Below are positions 34,656-43,253 of a stretch of DNA of 64,000 bases, one piece after another; the stretch's first letter is position 1, and every line of letters starts with the position of its first letter. Source of the stretch: Bradyrhizobium arachidis (lineage in GTDB: Bacteria > Pseudomonadota > Alphaproteobacteria > Rhizobiales > Xanthobacteraceae); contig NZ_CP030050.1 in assembly GCF_015291705.1 (NCBI RefSeq), positions 6,448,001 through 6,512,000 of the forward strand, read 5' to 3'. A program made the translations under genes and the position numbers. The notes below the pieces were generated by a model. It saw only the letters and a program-made list of their open reading frames with translations. It was not told the origin of the DNA and searched no databases.

Positions 34656-34932
34656 GGGATCTGCTCTTTCGAATGGGCTGGTTTTGTTGGCTCTATAACA
34701 CAGTCTAGGCGACAAAGTCCTGACGGGCTTGCCTGAGAGTGAACAGCGCCTTGCCCCGCGAAAGCAGCCAACGCGTTGAAACACAACGGTTTCTTTTGAC
34801 GCCCCCAAGCGGCAAGGTGGGCTCAAAATGGTCAGGCTTTGGCCAAATTCAAGCCGGGCGGCGTCAAACTATTGGTGAATTCCGTCTCGACGGTTATTGC
34901 GGGCATGGTCCCCGGGGGACGACGGAGCAATC

Positions 34933-36303
34933 TTGAGCATCACCACCGATCAATTGCGCGCGCGCGCCGCGGGCTCGTTTTGGCTGCGGCTGGCGGCGGC
35001 AACCCTGCCCCTCCTGCTGATCGCGCCGGCGTTCTGGAACGGCTATCCGCTATTGCAATGGGACACCGGCGGCTATCTGGCGCGCTGGTACGAGGGCTAT
35101 CTGGTCCCGAGCCGCTCCACCGTGTTCGGCCTCTACCTGCACTATGGCGAGAGCTTCAGCTTCTGGATCAACCTCGCGGTCCAGTCGCTGGCAACGCTGT
35201 GGCTGCTTCAGCTCACGCTGCGCGTGCTCGGCCTGATGCAGACCTTCCGCTTCGTCGCGATCAGCCTGCTCCTGATCCTGTCGACCGCACTGCCCTGGCT
35301 CGCCAGCATGCTGCTCACCGACATCTTTGCCGGCCTCTCGATATTGTCACTGTTCCTGCTGGTCGTCGGCGGAGAGCGCACATCGCTGCTCGAAAAGATC
35401 TCGCTGTTCGTCTTCACCGCCTTTGCCGCCGCGACCCACAGTGCCACGCTCGGCGTGCTGCTCGGCCTCTGTGTCGTCGGCTGGACGGCGCGGCCGCTGC
35501 TGGGCAGCCGACTTCCGCTGGCCGGATTGGCGCAGGCGAGCCTGACCATCGTCGTGGGCGCCTTGATGCTGGTGTCGGCGAACCACGCGCTGTCGGGCAA
35601 ATGGGCCTGGACCCCCGGCGGCTACGGCGTCGCCTTCGGCCGCATGATGCAGGACGGCATCGTCGCACATTATCTCAACGACCATTGCCCGCATGAGCAC
35701 TACAAGCTTTGTCCCTATCGCAACGAGCTGCCTGCAACTGCCGACGAGTTCCTGTGGGGCAAGAGCATGTTCAACACGCTCGGCCGCTTCGAAGGCATGA
35801 ATGACGAGATGGGCACCATCGTGGTGCATTCGCTCGCAGACTATCCGGCCTGGCAGGCCGGCGCAGCGCTCCGAGCGATGGGCCAGCAATTGCTGCACGT
35901 GGCGACCGGCGAAGGCGCCAGTGTCTGGCTCGGGCACACCTGGGGCATCATTGAGCGCTACATCCCGGCACAGGTCGCGCAGATGCGCGCGGCGCGCCAG
36001 CAGAACTGGGGCCTCGATTTCGACTATGTCAACTGGCTGCACGTCCCCGTCGCGCTGGTCTCGATGCTGGCGCTGGTCGCACTCCTCGCCCATGCGCTCG
36101 CAAACCGCCGGCTCGACGATCTGACGCTGCTGGCTGCGACCGTGATGCTGGCGCTGCTCGGCAACGCCTTCATCTGCGGCGTGATCTCGGGCCCGCATGA
36201 CCGCTACGGTGCGCGGATGGTGTGGGTCGCGACCTTCGTGGTGCTGATGGCGCTGGCGCGCGCGTTCGGTGATGACGACGAGCCTAAGACCCGACGAGAT
36301 TAG
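34933..36303 (+). CDS. hypothetical polytopic membrane protein
   Basis: The protein has 456 residues from a TTG at 34933, six bases after GGAG. About nine to ten transmembrane segments surround a large periplasmic loop (about 215-310) rich in His/Cys (HYLNDHCPHEHYKLCPYRNE). The layout resembles uncharacterised glycosyltransferase-like or O-antigen-related membrane proteins. No catalytic motif is certain. Divergent from cysE. Confidence 0.65.
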   Translation: MSITTDQLRARAAGSFWLRLAAATLPLLLIAPAFWNGYPLLQWDTGGYLARWYEGYLVPSRSTVFGLYLHYGESFSFWINLAVQSLATLWLLQLTLRVLGLMQTFRFVAISLLLILSTALPWLASMLLTDIFAGLSILSLFLLVVGGERTSLLEKISLFVFTAFAAATHSATLGVLLGLCVVGWTARPLLGSRLPLAGLAQASLTIVVGALMLVSANHALSGKWAWTPGGYGVAFGRMMQDGIVAHYLNDHCPHEHYKLCPYRNELPATADEFLWGKSMFNTLGRFEGMNDEMGTIVVHSLADYPAWQAGAALRAMGQQLLHVATGEGASVWLGHTWGIIERYIPAQVAQMRAARQQNWGLDFDYVNWLHVPVALVSMLALVALLAHALANRRLDDLTLLAATVMLALLGNAFICGVISGPHDRYGARMVWVATFVVLMALARAFGDDDEPKTRRD

Positions 36304-36629
36304 GGCGTGTACTCATAAACACTTGCCGAGGATCAGCGCCTCGATGTCTGCTCTACCCCCGACAGCGGCGGAATAGCGGACATCCCTCAACTGCCGCTTG
36401 GGGCCATGTGCAGTCAAGCCCCCTTTCGCCCCGCCCTGTGATTGATGTAGCCTAACTACGGAGCTGCTCAACGGGATGTGCCGAAGTCTCCGTCTATTGT
36501 GATGAGCAGCAATTGTGCCGTCGGCGGGCATCGCGTTCTCTACTGATCGCATTTTTTGCAGCGCCGTCATCTCACGCCAAGTGTGTGTTCCGCCGCGGAA
36601 CACCACCGGAGAAGCACGAGGGCTCAATC
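36304..36629. other. intergenic region with a palindromic ATGTCTGCT element
   Basis: This 326-base gap has no supported gene. ATGTCTGCT (36344-36352) and AGCGGACAT (36375-36383) form an imperfect inverted repeat, a type often seen near mobile-element remnants in rhizobia. The rest would contain the promoter of the cytochrome gene. Composition is less GC than the neighbours. Confidence 0.45.
36344..36383. repeat. short inverted repeat ATGTCTGCT/AGCGGACAT
   Basis: Nine-base arms with one wobble mismatch, 22 bases between. Found once in the window. Type inferred from memory of similar rhizobial elements, not verified. Confidence 0.35.
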
Positions 36630-37616
36630 ATGAATAGGTTCGAGGGCGCGATGAAAATCGCTAGAGCTGTCCTTGCGTCGGCAGCAATTTGCGTAGCGCT
36701 ACCCATCACCACAGCCACGGCGGGCGACTCACCGCCACGATGGGCTTATCCGGAGAACAATCCCAACTACAAGCCGCCGGTCGATGACGGTAACGTTGTG
36801 CGTGTGCCGAACAGCACGGCCGGTTATACCTGGAGCCAGCTCCGGGACCGATTCATCGCGCCGATCTGGCACCCGGACGACCATCGGCCACTGCCGGACA
36901 TCGTAGCCAACGGCCGCAAGCCCGACGTATTCGCCTGCGGGTTTTGTCACCGCGCTGACGGACCTGGGGGTCCGGAAAACGCCGACCTCGCAGGTCTTCC
37001 GAAGAGCTACATCATCCGACAAATGGCCGAATATAAGAGCGGCCTGCGCGGCACCGCTGTCGCTGGCCGTTTGCCGCCGAGCTTGATGATCGCCCTTTCC
37101 AAGCCGATCACCGATGCCGAAGTGGAAGCAGCTGCGACCTATTTTTCTGGCCTCCAGCCGCGCAAGCGCATCAAGGTGGTCGAGAGCGACACCGCGCCGA
37201 AAAGTTACATCGCGGCGTTGCTCTGGGCAGCGGTGGAGGACGGTGAACGTGATCCGCTTGGGCAGCGCATTCTCGAAATTCCCGACGACCTGCACCGTTT
37301 CGAGAGCCGCGATCCGCGCTCGACCTTCACCGCCTATGTGCCGGTCGGTAGCCTGGCGAAAGGCGAGGCACTGGTGAAAAGCGGGTCGGGAAAGACGGTC
37401 GTATGCGCACCGTGCCACGGGCCGGAGCTCAAGGGGCTCGGGCCAGTGCCGAGCATCGCCGGCCGCTCACCGAGCTATATGTTTCGCCAGCTCTACGACT
37501 TCGGGCATGGCGCGCGGAACGGCGAGTGGAGCCCGCTAATGACGCAGGTGGTGAGCAACCTCGACCAGGACGACACGCTGGCGATCGTTGCCTATCTTGC
37601 TTCGCTCGATCCGTGA
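36630..37616 (+). CDS. di-haem c-type cytochrome (c4-like)
   Basis: The protein has 328 residues from the ATG at 36630. The signal peptide ends near TATAGD. Two haem-attachment motifs, CGFCH (103-107) and CAPCH (259-263), each begin a cytochrome c domain. The axial methionines may be in LPPSLMIAL and WSPLMTQVV. Periplasmic electron carrier. The spacing (about 155 residues) and paired class I domains recall cytochromes c4 or the cytochrome subunits of alcohol dehydrogenases. No partner oxidase or dehydrogenase is adjacent. Confidence 0.85.
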   Translation: MNRFEGAMKIARAVLASAAICVALPITTATAGDSPPRWAYPENNPNYKPPVDDGNVVRVPNSTAGYTWSQLRDRFIAPIWHPDDHRPLPDIVANGRKPDVFACGFCHRADGPGGPENADLAGLPKSYIIRQMAEYKSGLRGTAVAGRLPPSLMIALSKPITDAEVEAAATYFSGLQPRKRIKVVESDTAPKSYIAALLWAAVEDGERDPLGQRILEIPDDLHRFESRDPRSTFTAYVPVGSLAKGEALVKSGSGKTVVCAPCHGPELKGLGPVPSIAGRSPSYMFRQLYDFGHGARNGEWSPLMTQVVSNLDQDDTLAIVAYLASLDP

Positions 37617-37881
37617 CACGGGGCGGAGCCGCCCGACCGGAAGCAGGGCCGAGGCCAAGTGCAAGCGTGGCTCGCAATGCCGACGATTCAATCAGGCCTG
37701 TTTTAGGTCAAACTGCGAAGAACTCAGGTTGAGCAAATCTGGTCCGCTCTGGCTTGATGAGCGGACCTCCGTCGAACACGACGCAAGTTCGCAGGTGGGC
37801 CATTAGCAGACCTCGCTAGGTAGCGCGCTATTATGGTAATGTTACGCGGGATGCGTTCTGGCTCAAGTCGAGACCCACTCC

Positions 37882-38187
37882 ATGAGAGATGAAAAGCCAA
37901 GGGGAGTTCTTAAGCTCGTTAGCGAGAAGCCTGGGCCCTCGCACGACCCGGGGCCGATAGTCGCTCACGAGACGATGTGTAGCAGCGCCGAACTCGATCC
38001 GCTCGTTAGGCTCGTCGCAGCCAATGCCTCCCTAATGAAAAGGTTTCGAGAGACTGTCGGCTGCAACGACGAAGCTCGTGTACGCGCCGTGATCGATGAA
38101 GTTAGAAGTTATGCCATCAGGATAGATCCCAATTTGACCTATGCCGAAGGCGCGAAACTCGCTCTTTTGCTTGCAGACTATCGATGA
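37882..38187 (+). CDS. hypothetical protein
   Basis: This 101-residue soluble protein has a Pro/Gly-rich start and a helical second half (LVRLVAANASLMKRFRETVGCNDEARVRAVIDEVRSYA). There is no good ribosome-binding site at the ATG; an internal ATG at codon 32 is possible. It precedes the next small gene by five bases, so both are probably translated from one transcript. Unknown family. Confidence 0.55.
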   Translation: MRDEKPRGVLKLVSEKPGPSHDPGPIVAHETMCSSAELDPLVRLVAANASLMKRFRETVGCNDEARVRAVIDEVRSYAIRIDPNLTYAEGAKLALLLADYR

Positions 38188-38192
38188 GCTGA

Positions 38193-38558
38193 ATGGCCCG
38201 GTCGATAATCCTAAAGGTTTTCAGAGGTGTTGGCCTGTTTTGCTTATGCATCGTGGGGGTTGCCGTCGTTGTAGCCCCCTTGGAGCTTGTCGCTTACCCT
38301 ATACTGAAATCCATCGGGTGCAGCTTGAGCGAGGAACAGCAAAGCTTCACTTGCGGAGGTGGCTGGGTCGGTAACTTCATCTCGACCGCTCTCAACCTGC
38401 CGATACTGTTCTCTGACGCGCGAGAGTTTACGTTCGGGGCGGGAGCGTCGTTCGGGCGCGGATTAGCGGTCTACCTGTTCGACGCGATTTTCATTCTCGC
38501 GCTGGCATATCCCCTACTGATACTCTTTGCGCGGAAAGGCGGCCGCCGAAGCAGCTAA
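38193..38558 (+). CDS. hypothetical two-span membrane protein
   Basis: This 121-residue protein has hydrophobic segments at residues about 6-35 and 85-115. A periplasmic loop has two cysteines (IGCSLSEEQQSFTCGGGW). No known domain. Paired with the preceding gene by five-base spacing. Base use is less GC than most of the window, in keeping with a small accessory patch. Confidence 0.55.
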   Translation: MARSIILKVFRGVGLFCLCIVGVAVVVAPLELVAYPILKSIGCSLSEEQQSFTCGGGWVGNFISTALNLPILFSDAREFTFGAGASFGRGLAVYLFDAIFILALAYPLLILFARKGGRRSS

Positions 38559-38654
38559 TGTCGGCAACGGGTCAAAACCAGTAAAGCTCAACCCGAGCAG
38601 ATGCTTTCCGCTTGGCCGTCAGCAGCCGACGTTGCCTTTATGAGTACGCTCCTT

Positions 38655-38743
38655 AGCTAGGATGAATCGTCATTGCGCTTTACGTTGTTTGTTTAGGCAT
38701 GATCTTTTCGGAAAACCGTTGCGCACATTTCCGGGTCATGCGC
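38655..38743 (+). repeat. REP-like palindromic element, copy A
   Basis: TAGCTAGGATGAATCGTCATTGCGCTTTA is followed by GCATGATCTTTTCGGAAAACC...TTTCCGGGTCATGC. The same core is found in reverse at 39553-39602 and in an expanded form at 44695-44846. Confidence 0.7.
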
Positions 38744-38756
38744 TCGGGACGAGACC

Positions 38757-39515
38757 TCAGCCGCGGCGTGACAGGAAATCCAGCACGCCGGTCTTGTAGA
38801 CCTTGTCGCCGACCGCGCGCATGTGGTCGCGGCCCGGAATATCGAGCACTTCCGAACCAGGGATGATGGCGCCGAGCGCGCTGGCCGAGCCCGCGACGTC
38901 GTCGGTCGAGCCGACCGCGATCAGCACGGGCACGTCGATGCGTGCGGCTTCGCCCTTCGTCATGAGATCTCGCGTCCCGCGCAGGCAGGCGGCGAGCGCA
39001 CGGCGGTCAGAGCGGGTTTGGTCTGCGAATGCACGAAAGGTGCGGCCGACGGGATCGCTGACGTCGTCGAGCGAAGGCGCCTCCAGCGCCTTGGCGACGT
39101 TCTCGCCGGGCCCGGTGCCTTCGATCAGGCCGCCAATGCCGATGCCGCCGAGGATCGCCGAGCGCAGCCGCTGCGGCTCGTTGAGGGCGAGCCAGGCCGT
39201 CATCCGTCCGCCCATCGAATAGCCCATCATGTCGGCCTGCGGGATGGCGAGATGATCCATCAGCGCGAGCACGTCGCCGGCCATTGTGGGGATCGAGTAT
39301 TGCGCGGGATCGTAAAGTTTTGCGCTCTCGCCATGGCCGCGATTGTCGAGCGCGATCACACGGCGGCCGTTCTTGCGCAGCTCCGAGACCCAGGTCGGAT
39401 AGACCCAGTTCACGTTCTTGCTGGAGGCAAAGCCGTGCACGAGGATGATCGGATCGCCCTCGCCTTCGTCGAGATAGGCAATTTCAACGGCGCCGTTATG
39501 AAAGCTCGGCATCAT
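38757..39515 (-). CDS. alpha/beta-fold hydrolase
   Basis: This 252-residue cytosolic enzyme has oxyanion loop VHGFAS, nucleophile GYSMGG (Ser100), a late acid region (VGSTDDVAG) and catalytic His in GRDHMRAV. It is of the esterase/lyase-like family of COG0596; substrate unknown. It is flanked on both sides by inverted REP copies. Confidence 0.8.
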   Translation of the reverse strand: MMPSFHNGAVEIAYLDEGEGDPIILVHGFASSKNVNWVYPTWVSELRKNGRRVIALDNRGHGESAKLYDPAQYSIPTMAGDVLALMDHLAIPQADMMGYSMGGRMTAWLALNEPQRLRSAILGGIGIGGLIEGTGPGENVAKALEAPSLDDVSDPVGRTFRAFADQTRSDRRALAACLRGTRDLMTKGEAARIDVPVLIAVGSTDDVAGSASALGAIIPGSEVLDIPGRDHMRAVGDKVYKTGVLDFLSRRG

Positions 39516-39552
39516 CAGTTCCGCAAGTCTTGAGGGGGAATGGGTGATCTTA

Positions 39553-39602
39553 GAGCATGATCCGGAAAAGTGTGCAGCGGTTTTCCGGCAAGATCATGCT
39601 CA
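39553..39602 (-). repeat. REP-like palindromic element, copy B (inverted)
   Basis: GAGCATGATCCGGAAAAG...CTTTTCCGG-type core ending AAGATCATGCTCA. It is the reverse orientation of the core at 38698-38741. Arms GAGCATGATC and GATCATGCTC pair. Confidence 0.75.
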
Positions 39603-39621
39603 AAGAATAGCGCGTTCCGCT

Positions 39622-40758
39622 TCAGGCCGTGACGGCCGTGTTCGCAAGAGCAGCCTGGGCTGCAATCTGGGCACGGCGGAGGCGCCGCGCCCGTCTGCGA
39701 TCGCACCACGCCTGCGTCAGGCGCTCGGTGGTCGCCTTGATCGAGGACAGAAGGCCGAACAGCGTCAGTGCCGCACTGAGCAGCCAGAGCGCAAGATCGA
39801 ACGCGCCGCCGATCAGCAGCAGCGCGCCGCGACCGAGCAGCTTCATGATCGCGCGGGTCTTGCCGCCCTGCGCTTCCGCAAGCCGTGCCGCGCGCGCGAC
39901 ATCCTTCGGACCCTCGGCGATCCGCAAGCTATCCATGGCGCCGCGCGTGCCGGTCTTTTCGGCGACGCGCGTGACATCCTTGCCGAGCCGGACCAGCGCG
40001 CCGGCCTTCTCGGCCCGGAACGCCGCCCTGATCGCGCTGACGGTCTCGCCGGGGCGGAACACCGAACCCTTGGCGACGGCGTTCTGGAGCATCGGCGCAT
40101 CGACCACCTCGCGGGCGGACCGGCCGGCCCATGCAGCGAGCCCCTCGCCGAGCCGCCCGACCTTGCGGGCATCCTTCACCAGCGTCAGCCCGGCGCGAAC
40201 CGGCGCAGCACCGCCAACGGAGACATAGGTCACGGCAGTGACCGCAAGGCCCGCGGTCGCAAGGCCCAGCACCAGACGGTCGGTGTCCTCGCCCATCGCC
40301 AGATGCTTGCCCTCGCGCACGACGTCCCTGATGTCACCGATCACGAAGAGATCGCCGGCGACGGTTCCGGACAGACTCGCGACATCGTCGGCGTTGCCGG
40401 TGATGAGGCCGGTTGCGAACCGTTTGGCGAAGTGCGAGGTGGAATTCTCGGCCTTGACCGCATCGCTCACGCGATTGATGAGGTCATCGGGCAGCGCGAG
40501 GTTGCGGTCACGCGCGAGCGCAACGAAACTGTCGGCGAGATCGGCATCGCCTGCGGCGAGCGCGGCCTCGATATTGTCCTGAACCAGACGGTCGTTCTGC
40601 CGGAGCAGCGCATCCAGCTTGAGCTCGGAGAGCGCGGCCGGATCATCCTGGGCGGTGAGAATCGCGCCGGCCTCGCGGGCATGCGGCGCTACCTGCACGA
40701 GCATGAAGCTGCACGCCGCGATCCCGGTCAACGCTGTGGTGATTCGCAGCCACTTCAT
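39622..40758 (-). CDS. hypothetical membrane protein
   Basis: The protein has 378 residues from the ATG at 40758. It has a signal-like first segment (LRITTALTGIAACSFMLVQ), a long helical middle (Ala-, Arg- and Asp-rich; about 40-290) and two C-terminal spans (LLGRGALLLIGGAFDLALWLLSAALTLFGLL). A basic tail follows. No known domain. It may be an envelope scaffold. Confidence 0.6.
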   Translation of the reverse strand: MKWLRITTALTGIAACSFMLVQVAPHAREAGAILTAQDDPAALSELKLDALLRQNDRLVQDNIEAALAAGDADLADSFVALARDRNLALPDDLINRVSDAVKAENSTSHFAKRFATGLITGNADDVASLSGTVAGDLFVIGDIRDVVREGKHLAMGEDTDRLVLGLATAGLAVTAVTYVSVGGAAPVRAGLTLVKDARKVGRLGEGLAAWAGRSAREVVDAPMLQNAVAKGSVFRPGETVSAIRAAFRAEKAGALVRLGKDVTRVAEKTGTRGAMDSLRIAEGPKDVARAARLAEAQGGKTRAIMKLLGRGALLLIGGAFDLALWLLSAALTLFGLLSSIKATTERLTQAWCDRRRARRLRRAQIAAQAALANTAVTA

Positions 40759-41076
40759 GCGGAAAGCCTGGACGGTCCTGAAATCGTCTTGAAATCGTCT
40801 TGCGCCTGATGGTTCGTCTTTCGTCGCAACTTGCGCTTGCCCCAGACATAGTATGCCAAAATTGCGACACAACGTCCCCGACGAAAGAAGGGCTTCTCTC
40901 AGGCCGCAAGATTGTGTCGAATTTGCATGAGCAAATGAGCATGGGGCAATGCGAACCTTTCGGTTCCGCTGGACTAGCAATCATCAGCACCCACCATTAT
41001 GGTCCGCGGCGCCTTAAAGATGCCGCGTCAGTTTTTGATTGTGTCTGCCGCCATTGCCACTCCAGGATGAATTACG
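40759..41076. other. intergenic region with an 11-base tandem repeat
   Basis: This 318-base divergent region carries no supported gene. TGAAATCGTCT occurs twice in tandem (40779-40789 and 40790-40800), just upstream of the membrane-protein start. The rest probably holds divergent promoters for that gene and for the zinc-finger gene. Confidence 0.45.
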
Positions 41077-41322
41077 ATGTCCGACCATGTCGTCCCGCAC
41101 TTCCATAACGATGCCGGTGTTCCCGTCATCGAGATCGGCTCGCAAGAGTTCATGTGCGTGGGCGCTAATCCGCCGTTCGATCATCCGCATGTCTTCCTGG
41201 ACCTCGGCAACGACAACGAGATCATCTGCCCCTACTGCTCGACGCTGTACCGCTTCGCGGCGGACCTGAAGGCGGGCGAAGCCCGCCCGCCGGAATGCGT
41301 CTTGAAGGACAAGGTGGCCTGA
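41077..41322 (+). CDS. zinc-finger domain protein (CHCC, NDUFS6-like)
   Basis: This 81-residue protein starts 77 bases after an A/T-richer stretch, with AGGA upstream. The CHCC zinc-finger family is seen as FMCVGANPPFDHPHVFLDLG followed by IICPYCSTLYRF, with ligands Cys, His, Cys, Cys. The family is related to the 13-kDa (NDUFS6) subunit of mitochondrial complex I and is conserved in alphaproteobacteria. It may help assemble respiratory complex I. It precedes a FAD monooxygenase by 19 bases, in the same direction. Confidence 0.88.
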   Translation: MSDHVVPHFHNDAGVPVIEIGSQEFMCVGANPPFDHPHVFLDLGNDNEIICPYCSTLYRFAADLKAGEARPPECVLKDKVA

Positions 41323-41341
41323 CCGTTCCCATCGGTCAGGG

Positions 41342-42544
41342 GTGGCGCTCTCCCGAACGATTGTCATCACCGGTGCCGGTATCGGTGGCCTGACGGCCGC
41401 GCTGGCGCTCGCGGCCCGCGGCTTCCGCATCGTCGTGCTGGAAAAGACCGAGCGGCTCGAGGAAGTCGGCGCCGGCCTGCAACTCTCCCCCAATGCCAGC
41501 CGCGTGCTGGTCGAGCTCGGCCTCACCGAGCGCCTCAAGCTGCGCGCCGTGACGCCGGAAGCGGTCTCGATCATGAGCGCGCGCGCCGGCGGCGAGCTCT
41601 TGCGCATGCCGCTCGGCGAGGCGGCGTCCGCGCGCGCCGGCGCCCCCTATTGGGTGGTGCATCGTGCCGACCTGCAATCGGCGCTGGCGGGCGCTGTTGC
41701 CGATCATCCTGACATCGACCTGAAATTGGGTGCGACCTTCGAGGACGTCGCGCCGCACGCCAAGGGGCTGACGGTGGTCCATCGCAGCGGCACGATCCGC
41801 CGCAGCGATCTTGCGAGCGCGCTGATCGGCGCCGACGGCATCTGGTCGACTGTACGCCAGCATCTTTTTCCCGAGGTGCAGCCACGCTTCTCCGGGCTGA
41901 TCGCCTGGCGCGGCACGCTGGACGCCACGCAGCTGCCGAAGGACTACACCGCCCGCCGGGTGCAGCTCTGGATGGGCCGGAATGCCCATCTTGTCGCCTA
42001 TCCGATCGCGGGCGGGCGCCAGATCAACGTGGTCGCGGTGCTGCCGGGCACCTGGAACAGGCCGGGCTGGAGCACGCCCGGCGATCCCCTCGAGGTGATG
42101 GACGCCTTCGCCGCGCCGCGTTGGCCGCCGGCGGCGCGGATGATGCTGGCCGCGGTCGACAGCTGGCGCAAATGGGCGCTGTTCGGCGTGCCCGACGGCT
42201 GCCCCTGGAGCAAGGGTCCGGTCGCGCTGCTCGGCGATGCCGTGCATGCGATGCTGCCGTTTGCAGCCCAAGGCGCCGGCATGGCGATCGAGGATGCCGC
42301 CGTGCTGGCGCAGCATCTCAGTCCGGAAGCTGCCGAGAGCGCAGCCGGCATCACGGCGGTGCTGAAGCAATATGGCCGCGCGCGGGCGGCGCGCGTGCAG
42401 CGGGTGCAGCGGACCGCGCGGCAGCAGGGCCGCATCTACCATTTGGGCGGGCCGCTCGCGCTCGCGCGCGATATTGCCATCCGCGCGCTCGGCCCGGACC
42501 GCATGCTGGCGCGGCAGGACTGGATCTACGGCTGGCGGCCCTGA
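41342..42544 (+). CDS. FAD-dependent monooxygenase (salicylate-hydroxylase-like)
   Basis: This 400-residue flavoprotein starts at a GTG. The FAD ADP-binding fingerprint GAGIGG (11-16) is near the N-terminus. IGADGIWS and the LLGDAVHAMLPFAAQGAGMAIEDA segment are the DG and GD motifs of class A aromatic hydroxylases. It would use NAD(P)H and O2 to hydroxylate an aromatic or ubiquinone-like substrate. Co-transcription with the zinc-finger gene raises the possibility of a ubiquinone-related role, but no substrate is shown. Confidence 0.82.
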   Translation: MALSRTIVITGAGIGGLTAALALAARGFRIVVLEKTERLEEVGAGLQLSPNASRVLVELGLTERLKLRAVTPEAVSIMSARAGGELLRMPLGEAASARAGAPYWVVHRADLQSALAGAVADHPDIDLKLGATFEDVAPHAKGLTVVHRSGTIRRSDLASALIGADGIWSTVRQHLFPEVQPRFSGLIAWRGTLDATQLPKDYTARRVQLWMGRNAHLVAYPIAGGRQINVVAVLPGTWNRPGWSTPGDPLEVMDAFAAPRWPPAARMMLAAVDSWRKWALFGVPDGCPWSKGPVALLGDAVHAMLPFAAQGAGMAIEDAAVLAQHLSPEAAESAAGITAVLKQYGRARAARVQRVQRTARQQGRIYHLGGPLALARDIAIRALGPDRMLARQDWIYGWRP

Positions 42545-42565
42545 CGCAGGCTCGATTGCGCCGGC

Positions 42566-42991
42566 TCAGCGAGCGGCGCTGCCGGGTTTCGGCGCGGGCT
42601 TGATGTCCGGCCGCTGCGGCGTCGAGGGCGATGGCGGCGCATTCGGCGGCGTCTCCCGGCACCTGTTGCGGCGCCAGGCGTCGTCGGCAAGCTGCGCCGA
42701 GCCGCGCACTGCGACGTAGTCGTTGCGATAGGCGAGCTCGGACACCACGGCGCCGCCGGTCCCCGTCTCCGCCTTGTCCATCAGCCTCTGCAGATCGGCG
42801 GTGCGGGCCGCGAGCCCCTTCCGCTCGGCCTCGAGCTGCTTGCAATCGTACAATTCGTACTTGCCGGGATCGGCAAAGGCCGGCGCGACCGTCTCGCTCA
42901 TGCTGGCGCAGCCGGACAGCGCGGCGCCCGCCGCGAGCAGCACAACAAGCGCGCCGCAGCAGCGCAGGCGGTGGGAAAACGAAGCAGCCAT
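42566..42991 (-). CDS. putative lipoprotein
   Basis: This 141-residue protein has a lipoprotein signal peptide ending at the lipobox LSGC (residue 28). A single helix-turn region with paired helices (KQLEAERKGLAARTADLQRLMDKAETG) follows, then a Pro-rich tail. Probably anchored to the outer or inner membrane. Unknown function; similar small lipoproteins are common in rhizobia. Confidence 0.7.
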   Translation of the reverse strand: MAASFSHRLRCCGALVVLLAAGAALSGCASMSETVAPAFADPGKYELYDCKQLEAERKGLAARTADLQRLMDKAETGTGGAVVSELAYRNDYVAVRGSAQLADDAWRRNRCRETPPNAPPSPSTPQRPDIKPAPKPGSAAR

Positions 42992-43164
42992 GCCGGATGA
43001 ATAGTCCCCGTGGATTGAGAATGCCTAAAGCAGCAACAGATGTCCGGATTGAGGCTTTGCCTTGTGCGCCCGGCTCGCTTAAGGAAGAACCGCCCCTCCG
43101 GCTGCGCAAGCGCCGATTCCAGACCGCCGGAGGTGGACTTAAGTGTTTGATCTCGTTGGATCAA

Positions 43165-43253
43165 GCGGGCATGGCGGAATTGGTAGACGCAAGGGACTTA
43201 AAATCCCTCGGTGCGCAAGCGCTGTGCCGGTTCGACCCCGGCTGCCCGCACCA
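43165..43253 (+). tRNA. tRNA-Leu (anticodon TAA), CCA encoded
   Basis: The acceptor stem GCGGGCA/TGCCCGC, D-arm GGCGGAATTGGTAGACGC, anticodon stem-loop AGGGA-CTTAAAA-TCCCT with anticodon TAA, a long variable arm, T-arm GCCGGTTCGACCCCGGC and 3' CCA are all present. The long variable arm is the class II hallmark of leucine tRNA. Confidence 0.95.

Noticed and set aside
34656..34932. Riboswitch or T-box leader upstream of cysE
   Set aside because: I could not find conserved leader elements; the A/T-richer stretch is better explained as divergent promoters.
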